The notes beneath the pieces were generated by a model. It was not told the DNA's origin. It ran no database searches and saw only the letters and a list, made by a program, of their open reading frames with translations. From Flectonema sp. DT1601 (taxonomy: Eukaryota > Euglenozoa > Diplonemea > Diplonemida > Diplonemidae): a stretch of DNA of 64,000 nucleotides. Where the stretch lies: NCBI GenBank assembly GCA_964019425.1, contig OZ025855.1, positions 124,001 through 188,000 on the forward strand, in the 5' to 3' direction. Below are positions 54,900 through 64,000 of this stretch, in pieces. The number at the start of each line of letters is the position of its first letter. Within the stretch, counting starts at the first letter, position 1. A program made the translations under genes and the position numbers.

Positions 54900-55578
54900 T
54901 TACCATCTTCGTATTCTTTTTAACTCCTGATCAATGCGGTATAGTTCAGTTTCTAATAGAGCGTTTCTCATTAAGTAATCCTTGCATTGTGATTCATTCT
55001 GGTGGAGTCTTGCAGAGGCTCGCTGTTTTGATTTATTTGTTAGAAGTTGATGATGGAAAAAAACTAATTTAGATATAAATTTATTTACAAACCTTTTGCT
55101 TGTGTCTTCTGTATTGGTTAAGTTCTTGGATTTTGTTTTTGGCTGATTCGATTTCACCGTCGATTTCTTTTCCCATCGATATAAGATTTTTGTTTGTATC
55201 AAGCCAGGTGTCTTTCCCATAATTGCTGAGCATTTCAAGATTTTGCTGACGAACTAACTGATGTGCGTACTGAGCCTTCGCGTTATTAGTTGCTTTATTC
55301 CATTGCATTAAGTTTTGTTCATCATCACGTGCAGGAGGTGCTAAGTCAAACCTGCTTCTGTCTAATGGAGGTGGCGCTCTACCAGCAGCAACTCGTTCCA
55401 TTTCATTTCTTATCATTTTACTCACTTCTACTTGTGGCATTGGCATATCTGATAGGTAGTCTTCTGGTTCGAATCTGTTCATCTCTTCATCAATCAAACC
55501 CTCAACGTATTCTCTCATATCTTTTGATAGTGGAGGGTCAATATATGGCAAGGCATCTAATTGGATCATTCCTGACAT
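54900..55578 (-). CDS. BCAS2: BCAS2/SPF27 pre-mRNA-splicing factor
   Basis: Two exons, 55578-55093 and 55022-54900 (70-nt intron, GTTTGT...AACAG), encode 202 residues, close to the usual 200-225. The N-terminus LDALPYIDPPL is a hallmark of the family; the middle has PPLDRSRFDLAPP, and a long C-terminal coiled coil spans the exon junction (RRHKQK-RASARLHQ). BCAS2 is a core subunit of the PRP19/NTC complex and takes part in spliceosome activation in the nucleus. It lies immediately downstream of the LENG1-like gene, with about 75 nt between that stop codon and the acceptor TTCTTTTAACTCAG (55603-55605), which leaves a 24-nt leader. The stop is TAA. Confidence 0.93.
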
Positions 55579-55678
55579 TGTTAACTGTTGATGGTAGTCT
55601 GTCTGAGTTAAAAGAAATATAATAAAACTATTATCGAAGAACTACTAATACTAAATTAGACATAAAGTTGTCAAGTCG

Positions 55679-56479
55679 CTACCGCACACCTCGTGCTCTT
55701 ATAGCTTCAATCGCTTCTCGGTCTTCTCGTTCTCGTCTCAGGGCGGCATATTTTTCCTCTTTTGACATCTTTTTCGTTTTCTTTTCTTTCTTCCTCTTCA
55801 CAACTTGTTTGGATTCTATCAAGTCGTCGTCTGAACTGGCAACTCGGCGAGAAGTCATCTTTCTCTCTTTTGTCCACCACGGGTTTGCTGTTCCTGACTT
55901 ACCACCTCCAAAGGCGTGTGTCATGTCCATCTTATCGACTACTTTGTCGATAACTTTATGACCTCTGTTTAGATGAGTCTTTTCAACGAACTGCTGCTGT
56001 TTAATTATGCCTGCAGATTTCTCTTCTTCTTCAAAAAGGTGAACGTGTTTGTTATTTTCTAAAACTGATGGCGGGTTTGCTTTTTCCTCGAGATTCTGTT
56101 CCTTCTCCGACTTCGGCAAGTTGTTATATTTTGTGTAACACTCATCTCTCTTGCGCTCTAATTCTTCCTCTTGCTTTGTTCTCTTCTCGTGTTGGCGTCG
56201 CTTGTAGTCTCTTTGCTTCTCTTCTTTTGATTTCTTCTTCTTATCCCACGTGTAGCCCATCTCATCACTCGGAGTTTCTTCACCGCTGCTGCTGATGTCG
56301 CTGACTTGCTCACCTTTTAATCGCTTGTATCGAACTTCGCTCTTTCTCCGCTCTCGTTGTTCTCTTTTCTTTGCCTTCCTCTCTCGGTAGGCAAGCTCGT
56401 CTTCCTCGACACGGATACGATTTTCCATATTCCAGACATGGTAGCTCTTGTTTTTTAATACGTCACCTCGCTTACCCAT
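55679..56479 (-). CDS. LENG1: LENG1-like protein with N-terminal CIR_N-type domain
   Basis: A single exon encodes 266 residues. The N-terminus has the CIR_N/LENG1 pattern: KSYHVWNMENRIRVEEDE followed by a very basic, Glu/Arg-rich helix. The middle is low-complexity and charged, with a short hydrophobic-free stretch of Lys and Glu; the C-terminus ends in another basic helix. CIR_N proteins include splicing-associated factors such as CWC25, so a nuclear RNA role is likely; LENG1 itself is poorly studied. Placement directly before BCAS2 on the same strand fits shared expression of splicing genes. CTCTCTTCCAG (56501-56503) leaves a 21-nt leader. The stop is TAG. Confidence 0.8.
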   Translation of the reverse strand: MGKRGDVLKNKSYHVWNMENRIRVEEDELAYRERKAKKREQRERRKSEVRYKRLKGEQVSDISSSGEETPSDEMGYTWDKKKKSKEEKQRDYKRRQHEKRTKQEEELERKRDECYTKYNNLPKSEKEQNLEEKANPPSVLENNKHVHLFEEEEKSAGIIKQQQFVEKTHLNRGHKVIDKVVDKMDMTHAFGGGKSGTANPWWTKERKMTSRRVASSDDDLIESKQVVKRKKEKKTKKMSKEEKYAALRREREDREAIEAIRARGVR

Positions 56480-56500
56480 ACTGCTGCTTTAAAGACAAAG

Positions 56501-57264
56501 CTGGAAGAGAGAAAAAGTAACAAACACAAGAAATAGCAGCTAACGTACTGGGCTTTTTATCGATAGCCTCAGTACGTATTTTCACGAAGTAAAGTTCGGG
56601 TCATTATATCTTATGAAGGTCTGCAGAAAGTTATAATAAAAAGAAGTCCAACGTAGTAAACAAAATAGAAGTCCTCTTTGATTAAAAGATATTCGTATCA
56701 CTACTCAGTTAGGAACTATGCCCTCTGATACTAAAAACATGACAAAACAGTGCGACAAATGTCTGTGTTCCGGTAGCGTCGATAACAACAATCAAAAGAA
56801 CAGAAAGAAAAAAAAAGAAAGCAATGTGACCGAAGAGCAAACAATTAATTTTTTTGCTCGTGTGAAAACGGAAACAAACCTGTAATATTCAGCTTACTTC
56901 TGCTACGGAAAAGCGCGGGACTAAAAGAAGACAACACACACGTGATTGTAGGTGCAGATTTCCATTTGTAAGCTCAAGACGCAAGCGAGGCTAACCCACA
57001 GGCTAACCACTACATAATATATAGTCCTCGCTCTAGCAAGTACCTGCTGTAACTCTTCTTCAGAATGTACGAAACTAAAGTCATTCAAATAATAGAAGAA
57101 TCCATTAGATAACAGTTTGTTATTAGTTTTTAATTATGACCAAGTCTGTTTGTAAAACGGGAGGGGGGAAATGATCAGATTAAAACGAAAAAAAGAAAAC
57201 AACAAAAAAAAAAAAAAAAAAAAAAAAAAAAACGCAAAATCACAAATTATAGATTCCTTTACTC
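56501..57264. other. spacer between OMP decarboxylase and LENG1-like genes
   Basis: About 0.76 kb. It holds an A27 run at about 57206-57232 and AT-rich sequence. A 55-residue plus-strand frame at 56718-56885 with two CxxC-like cysteines was looked at and not accepted (see rejected items). Confidence 0.55.
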
Positions 57265-58077
57265 CTAAGCCTTTCTTGGGTATGGTGTAGTTTCTATCGG
57301 TGATTTCTTGAGACGTTCTTCATATGCAGCCCATGCTTGCTCGCGGTACTTCTTGGCTTCAGCAGTACGGTCAGGAGCATTGAGGATACCTCTGCCAACC
57401 TGAATGATATCAGCACCCTTCATAACTACTGACTCAGGAGTGTTGTATTGCTGTCCCATGTCATCTCCTCCTTTCTTTAATTGAACACCTGGAGTAAGAG
57501 TTAGAAATCCTGGGTTGTCAGTTAGTCTTCTTTGTGCAACAAATCCAAAGACGAAATCCTCATTGTCATAAGCCTGATCAACACAAGCAGCTGTGTATGG
57601 ACCACCATCTGCAAGGGTTCCCTTTGTTGACATCTCAGCGACTAACATGAGTCCACGTTGTCTTGGAAGTCCGACCTTCTTAAGAGCTTCGATACAACCT
57701 GGTCCTGCAACACAGTGAGCGTTAGTAACATGTGACCAGTCAGCTATTCTGTGGTGTCCATGTTCGTATTGAAGCATTGCAGTGTTGCCAATGTCTGCGA
57801 ACTTCCTATCTTCAAAAATAATAAAATCCATTTCCTCAGATAATCTCTGCAACTCCTTAACGAGTTCGAAATCAAAGTCCCTAACAACATCCATGTGTGT
57901 CTTTATCATACAGACCTCATTACCCACTTGCTTCACAGTCTCAATAATCTCAGCAGCTGAAGTGACGTCAGGGTTGAATGAAAGATTTGATTTTTTCCTC
58001 GCCATGCACTCAAAAACTTTCTTTCCTGCTTCGCACTTACATAGTTCCGCGCGCCTTTCAAAACTTAGTTCGGCCAT
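57265..58077 (-). CDS. URA3: orotidine 5'-phosphate decarboxylase (stand-alone, yeast-type)
   Basis: A single exon encodes 270 residues, the length of yeast Ura3. The catalytic array is intact: Lys59 in KTHMD, and Asp90, Lys92 and Asp95 in DRKFADIGNT. The phosphate-binding end is also present (GVQLKKGGDDMGQQY, IIQVGRGI). The enzyme converts OMP to UMP, the last step of pyrimidine synthesis, in the cytosol. It is not fused to orotate phosphoribosyltransferase, unlike the animal, plant and trypanosomatid enzymes, and no such gene lies in the window. AAATTTTAG at 58107-58109 leaves a 29-nt leader. As the most upstream gene of the minus array, it lies next to the presumed divergent start region. 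The stop is TAG. Confidence 0.95.
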   Translation of the reverse strand: MAELSFERRAELCKCEAGKKVFECMARKKSNLSFNPDVTSAAEIIETVKQVGNEVCMIKTHMDVVRDFDFELVKELQRLSEEMDFIIFEDRKFADIGNTAMLQYEHGHHRIADWSHVTNAHCVAGPGCIEALKKVGLPRQRGLMLVAEMSTKGTLADGGPYTAACVDQAYDNEDFVFGFVAQRRLTDNPGFLTLTPGVQLKKGGDDMGQQYNTPESVVMKGADIIQVGRGILNAPDRTAEAKKYREQAWAAYEERLKKSPIETTPYPRKA

Positions 58078-58106
58078 GATGATGCTTTTAAGTCAGTTCT
58101 ATAACA

Positions 58107-61100
58107 CTAAAATTTATAAAAAGGTATTAAAAAAAAAACCCCGTTAGAACATGTTACCACTCTCTCTATCACAATATTTTTTACCCTTTATTACCTGCAG
58201 AAAGAAAAAATTAAAAAAAAAAACTGAAACGGCAGCATTCTCTAAAAAAGGTGCATCATAAGAGCGGGGAAGTGACTAAAAGGTGTGCAAGAATGTCAAA
58301 AAAGGAAAAAAAAAAACAGTGGGAAGAATCGGGACATTAAACGTCCTTTAAATAAAAAAATAAATAAAAACAGACTCCCACAGTTTGTAAGCTGTTAATT
58401 GGAGCCAAAGGGGAAGATGAATTGCGCGCAAAATGAAAAAAACAAAAAGAATTAAATAATGCATGTGGCCTTGTGAGAAACTCAGCGTTTATTTTAAAAC
58501 AAACAAACAAAACATTTATAACAACAAAGAACTACTGAAGAATTCACAGTCAAGTGAATTCAATTAAATACAACTATCAACCGCTCACATAACTGAGAAA
58601 ATCTGACAGAAATCAGCAAAAAAAAAAAAAAAAAAAGACCAGCTCTACTTTTCCAGAAACAATATCCCTGTTACCCAAAGAAAGTAAAGATTTTTTTTTT
58701 TTTTTTTTTTAAATATGAAATCGAGAGGTCAGAAGCAGCAAAAACAACGAAATCTTATTTTTTTATCATGTTCCTCAACTAGCTTCTTTTTTACCACCTC
58801 ACGTTCAGGGAAAAATACAGAAATGTCTAGAGACACAAGAAACAGCTGAGAAGAAGTTAGAATCAAAAATAAAATAAAATAAAATAAAATAAAAATAAAA
58901 AAAACCTTTCATTTTAACTGAACGGTTATTACAGATGACGACTACCTTCACAGTGAAATAGCATCCTGAACTCAACGAGTCAGCTGCTGTAAGGTCGGTA
59001 GCTGCTTTATTTTAACTGCTTTTTTTTAATATAGCAATCTTGGTGAAGCGAGAGTACGATTCTCCCTTGCGAGGAAGAAGAACGGTACCCTGCCTACTTA
59101 GTAAGTACTCCAATAATTTAAATGGAAAATAATGAAATGGGAAAAATAGGGAGAAAAAAAAAAAAATAAATAAATGCTTTATCACTATTATTATTCACAA
59201 CTTATATAGAAAATCTCGCAAGCATACAACAGAGTCACGTCTATTCACTTTTTCTAAGGCGTTTATTTTTTTATTTTTGTTACTTATTATTATTTTTCTT
59301 TTTTTTTTATTGAATTGTATTTTTACAAGTACTCAACAACACAAAAAAGTACTTTTTCTGAGACACAATATTTTGAATCTATAATTCAAGTAGTGAGTTT
59401 GTGAGTGTTGTTGCTACTAACGAATTAGGTTAGATTAATTACCCTAGACTGCTATTAAGAACCAACTACAACTATTATTTTTAAACAATAATCTCGTCCG
59501 TGGAAATGAACCCTTCCTACAGACAAAGTCGTTATATGTTACAATGATTATTATTTATTTATTTTTTGTTTTTTTTAAAGAAACAAGGGTTACCCAAAAA
59601 AAAAACAGATGAGAAAGACTGCTGCCTCCACCATCAGAGGTGTGACTGTGCAATTGAAAATTATTTTGCACAAATCACTTTCCTAACCTAACATGCCCAA
59701 TGGGCGTAGTTCGATTTGGTCGATAAAGAAATATAAAAACACTCCATTGAGTATTTGTGTTTCTCAAATGAATCGATCTTCGATGGAGTCAAACAGTAAT
59801 GATTTGCTGAATTAAAGAAACTTAGCGTAAGGAAGAGCGGAAGAAAAGACAACAGTTCTGCAAGAAAGAAAACACAAATCAGAGGCTCACCTGTGACCGA
59901 GAAAATCGATCACTTTAAGTTACTAGTGGAAGACAGATAAATTGGCGTAACGAGCCTCTGTGAAATAATGTTAAAAGGTGCTTTCTTAGAGTACTGTTGC
60001 TGTTTTTAATGCAAGTCAAACAACACACGGTCTACGCGAGGATAATGATATCGCGTTGCCTTCAATCTGGTTGTTTGTTACAATACACGCACAATTCCCT
60101 TTTTTTTTTTTTTTTTTTTGTATGTCTTGCTGTTATGGGGAAAAGCAAAAATAGAGAGAAAAAAAAAAAGAAGAAAAAATTCTGCGCGACGGAATGGGAA
60201 AAAAAAACAAATATGAAGAGAACCAAGTGAGGGCAAAGCCACATAGAATACTGCTGCTCCATAATCAAGTTGTGAAGGAACACTCATTTTTATATGCACA
60301 CTCACGAGTATTATGAGATTTTCCCTTATTGGAGCCAGTATACTATATATATAACAAATTGCTGGTTCACTTCAGTCAGATATCTCTTCGAGGCACTGGG
60401 AAAAAAAAAAAAAAAACAGAAAAGAAACGACTTGAATAAGGAGCAAAAAAAAAAAAAAAAAACACAAGAATAGGGAAGAAAAAAAAAAAAAAAAAAGAAA
60501 AAAAAGGGGGGAAAAAAAACGAGCATTTCGTTTTTTTTCCTCTTTTTCCTCTTTTTTTTTTTTTTTTTTTTAAATTTTATTCTCATCATTTTTTTTTTTT
60601 TTTTTTTCCCGTTCTCAGAAAAAACGAAGGGCGAACCTCATTTTTAATGATCTACTTCTTCTTTTGTGGTTACCACACGCTGTCACTAATAACAAGTCAC
60701 AGCGTGCACTTACTTTTGACGCATAATCTTTTTTTTCAATTCTTACTCTTTAATTAGAAAAAAGATAAAAGTTTTGGGGGGGTCTTAAGAAAAATTCGAG
60801 TTTTATCTCCACAGGCGAAAAATATAAACACACTCTTCGACTTTGATAAAAGGTTTAGTGTTTTTTTTTAATAGAGAGTGCAAATTTATCAACCTGGTGG
60901 AGTACTACTTGTAGTTAGGGGATTTGATTGGATTTATATAATTTGGTGATATTTTCGTTCAAAGAAAAAAAAAAAAGAAAAAAAAAAATACTATAAAAAC
61001 GGGTAATCACATAACGTGAATGTTTTGTTTATTTAAATAACAATTCCGCTTGCGAAAGAAAAAAAAAAAAAACAACAACCGCTGCAAGTACATAACTGCT

Positions 61101-61570
61101 GAGATTTAGTACGCAGGATAACTGACCATCAGATGGGAAACAACTCATCTTGTGTAGGCGTTCTTACCTGTAACGAAGTTACGAATTTCCCGCACGGGGA
61201 AGGAAAAAAAAAAAGAAAAAAAAATCAACAACTGGAGGATGTGAGGGAAAAGCAAAGAAGGTCGACAGGTCGAGTGGTTAGTCTTTTCACCCCCGCGAAG
61301 CGCTTCCCACGATCCCTTCACCATGGCTGATAACAGAGAGAGAGAAGGACAATCCAGCTTTTGAACTTAAATATTATATACGAAGTAACTCCCCCAAAGT
61401 AGAATAAACATGCCGAAGAGGCAGATACAAATCTAAAACAACTCATATCATTCTCATCTTATTATGTGAACAAATCACTTTTATTTATTTCTTCCAGGGG
61501 AGCGTACTTTTGATTTGCATACTTTCTTATTAATATTCTCGCCAAAAGAAAACCACACATTCCATTCCAT

Positions 61571-61605
<35 letters not shown>

Positions 61606-63742
61606 AAAAATAATTCGCTTTATTTTTCAGGTTTCAGATGACAGCTGTTAAACAGCGGCTTACGGAGAGAGCAGAGACTGACATAAATACGAAACTCAAC
61701 CGCACGTTTCATCAGAGGTAGATTTTGTAAAGGTTAGTCGCTCTGACAACATGGCGTAGTCATACAACCGTCTCTCAAGTGAAGTAATGACAATACAAAG
61801 CGCGTTTATGATTCTTCAAAGGGAAAATTACAAATAAAATAAATAAAAAAAAAAAAAAAAAAAAAAAAAGTGGGGAAAAGTGCTCCAAAAATTGGTGAGA
61901 ATACAAGTGAAGAGGAATAGAAATTGGCGGTGTGAAACCCATAACAGTTTCCTTCCTTTACCATTTTTTTTTTTTTTTTGGCAGAGCAGCTCACAGTAAG
62001 GTCACTAATAGATGAGTCACTGAGAACCAACTCATTTCCCTCAAAACCAGAACAGTTGCCATACAGAGACGCTTCTCTGAACCAGCACTGTAAATACCAT
62101 AAATACATTACAAGAACCAACGAATGGTAGGTTAGACATTCCTGTGCTACCCAGGTTACGTGAAGTGCGCGTACAACCAGAAGATTAATTCGTCTAAAAA
62201 TGAATAAATAAAGAGTTTATAAAGTAAGCAGAACAGGTCATAACCACCTGTAGCTCACATCATGATATCCTCAACAGTGACAAGCAAACATATCACATAT
62301 CCATAGAAGACAGTAAGAATGCGAGGGAAAAAACAAAAAAAATATATTAAAAAAAACCGCAACAACAGAGCCACGCCTTTCTCTTTCTACTAGGGCACAT
62401 CAGCCACCCCATCAACGGTTAAAGTGTTATTTTGTTCTCTTTTTTTTTTTTTTTTTTTTTTCGTTACATTCATTCTCAAGTTAGTTTGCGCGGAAAGTTG
62501 TTTACAGCCAGCTTATCTTTTCTCATTGTGATTGATATCGATAAGTAACTGGAATGATGAAGATGGGTTGTTTTTCTTTGGTAATCTTCTGGGAAGGGAG
62601 CGAGGCAGTCCAGTTAACAGCGTTCCAGCACGACGCACCTCCTGAGACACCTCACAACTGTAACCACATGTAAAAAATAGTTCGACTTGACAATGTGACA
62701 GATTCTTGAAGGACGTAAAAGGGTGGGAGAAAGAAAAATAGAGAGAAGGGGGAAAAAAGAAAGAAAAAAAGAAAGAAAAACAAACTTTTGCCAAACTACG
62801 TTTTTGCCCAACCAAACATTAAAAAAACAAGGTGCTGAGAGGGGAAAAAAAAAAAAAACTACCCAGAAAAATAACAATTGCTTACTCAAGATAAACGGTT
62901 GCAAGCAACAGCTCGCTATCGTTATCATGGATCCCATCATATTGTTTTTATATGCGGACTCCCGACGTGTATTTGTAAGGGAATCAGTTAGATCATGCAT
63001 GTGTACCTACACTAGTGTTAGACTGTAGGCACTGTGGTATAGCAGGTGAGCAGAAATTTACTTTAATTTTTTTTTTTTTTTTTTTCTCGCACTCTCCCCT
63101 GGTGACTTCAAAACCAGAAAATAACAGAACAGCACGCGATTACTTTTGCGATCTTACACACACTCAGTGATCTTGACTTTAATTTTTAATAAATTGTTCA
63201 AACATCCGGCAATGGTGCACGTTGTATGGCTGGCTTATACAAAAAAAAAAAAAAAAAAAAAAAACTCATGCTACTGAATTTTTTTTCTTTTTTTTCGCTC
63301 TTTCTTCATTCTCACTCTTCCTTTTCATTCTTACTTAACTTTCTTTTCTTTTTTTTTTTTTTTTTCCCACCCTTCATATCACTCCGTAAAAATGTTTTGA
63401 ATTGCTTGCGTTTGTGTTCATGCTTTATTCTAATTACTAAAGTGAAAAAGAATTCCATACAAACACAACGAAAATGGGAAAAAGAAATGCTTGGGTACAG
63501 GATGGGGGAAAACGGAGAGCACAAATGATGTAATTCTCTTTTGCTTTTGTTTGTTCGTAAAGGGGTAATGACCTCCGAATGACTATTAACTTCTCAGTTT
63601 AATTTTTCTTCATGCAATAATTTTTTATTTATTTTTTTCTTTGTTTTTAAGGTTAGAAAGATGGGTTAGGATAAGAAGTTAGAATGGGAAAAAAAAAAAA
63701 AAAAAAAATCGCGTTCATACAAAAAATTAAACTCACAACTAA
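58107..63742. other. gene-poor presumed divergent strand-switch region
   Basis: About 5.6 kb between the minus-strand array and a plus-strand frame at the right edge. No gene is supported. Homopolymers return: T20 at 58691-58710, T27 at 61574-61600, A25 at 61845-61869, about T23 at 62439-62461 and A24 at 63241-63264, with A and T runs alternating at 60,400-60,610. Transcription of both arrays would have to begin somewhere here, but I see no motif that I could call a promoter. Confidence 0.55.
58866..58901. repeat. (AAAAT)n microsatellite
   Basis: About seven near-perfect AAAAT units in the gene-poor region. It is a simple repeat with no apparent function. Confidence 0.85.
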
Positions 63743-64000
63743 GCAATAATTACCGGAAGTATTAATTTAGATGAGGATTCAAGAGCAAGATGGTCAATCT
63801 TACAGGAATTACCTCTAATGAGTGGTACAGATATTTCAGAGGATACAAGAGAGAGATGGTCAGATTTGCAAAAACTGCTTCTAAGAGGAAATGGAAGGAT
63901 CACCTGCTCGAATGCCTCCAAACTAAGAAGAAATCCGATATTTGGAGAAATCATCGATCTTCGTGATCTAATCAAGTCTAATGCTGCTTCACAAGTCATT
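63743..64000 (+). CDS. partial plus-strand exon with an internal 22-codon repeat
   Basis: An open frame enters after an in-frame stop at 63740-63742 and runs off the window. There is no early ATG, so it is probably an internal exon; TATTAATTTAG ending at 63770 is a possible acceptor. The protein is amphipathic and charged. A unit of 22 codons occurs twice, from 63770 and 63836: DEDSRARWSILQELPL and SEDTRERWSDLQKLLL. Between copies several codons differ only silently (TTA/TTG for Leu, CAG/CAA for Gln, TTA/CTG for Leu), which favours this frame over the open minus-strand frame covering the same bases. I do not recognise the family. It is the first sign of genes on the plus strand. Confidence 0.55.

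Noticed and set aside
56718-56885. Plus-strand 55-codon frame with two CxxC-like cysteines between OMP decarboxylase and LENG1-like genes
   Set aside because: Opposite strand to the whole array, no acceptor before the ATG, only one cysteine cluster. Not enough to call a gene.
61133-61330. Plus-strand 65-codon frame starting MGNNSS (myristoylation-like)
   Set aside because: The rest is Lys-rich homopolymer translation; a chance N-terminus.
63739-63999. Minus-strand 86-codon frame overlapping the plus-strand exon
   Set aside because: The internal repeat shows silent third-base differences in the plus frame; the minus frame reads as a hydrophobic shadow.
1-64000. Transposons, retroelements, viral copies, CRISPR arrays, rRNA
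   Set aside because: No reverse transcriptase, transposase, integrase, capsid-like frame, terminal repeats, spaced repeat array or rRNA core sequence was seen by eye. Short degenerate remnants could be missed.

Overview
The window is nuclear DNA from a unicellular eukaryote. It is AT-rich and crowded with long A or T runs. It carries GT-AG introns, mostly 62-95 nt. The genes are eukaryotic: a UBE2S-type E2, the splicing factor BCAS2, a yeast-type orotidine decarboxylase, a PEX11-like protein, a GT10 fucosyltransferase and a large cysteine-rich multi-membrane protein. The standard code fits every gene; all stops seen are TAA or TAG. I cannot name the lineage. The protein set and same-strand packing suggest a protist with polycistronic transcription.

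Layout. Positions 1-22,950 hold no gene I can support, only homopolymer-rich sequence with a few strong hairpins. From 22,951 to 58,077 sixteen genes all lie on the minus strand. In transcription order (high to low coordinate) they are: orotidine 5'-phosphate decarboxylase, LENG1-like, BCAS2, MORN-repeat protein, PEX11-like, small zinc-finger protein, SLC27/FAT1-like acyl-CoA synthetase, tail-anchored ankyrin protein, BTB protein, UBE2S-like E2, long repetitive coiled-coil protein, 2281-residue membrane protein, tandem ACT-domain protein, GT10 fucosyltransferase, small acidic protein, and NTF2-like/CCCH protein. A gene-poor stretch of about 5.6 kb follows. At the right edge an open frame on the plus strand runs out of the window, so 58.1-63.7 kb looks like a divergent strand-switch region.

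Five genes are split by introns that I placed from in-frame joins: the acyl-CoA synthetase (4 exons), UBE2S-like (3), ACT (3), MORN (2) and BCAS2 (2). The BTB gene very probably has two exons, and the fucosyltransferase may have a second.

The main unusual signal is that nearly every minus-strand gene has a splice-acceptor-like AG 1-42 nt upstream of its start codon, usually after a pyrimidine-rich stretch. LENG1-like and BCAS2 are separated by only about 75 nt between stop codon and acceptor. This fits spliced-leader trans-splicing of a polycistronic transcript. I infer this from position alone; no leader RNA gene was found.

Functional neighbours: two splicing-related genes sit side by side, and a PEX11-like gene lies near an acyl-CoA synthetase that ends in Ala-Lys-Leu, a peroxisomal targeting signal.
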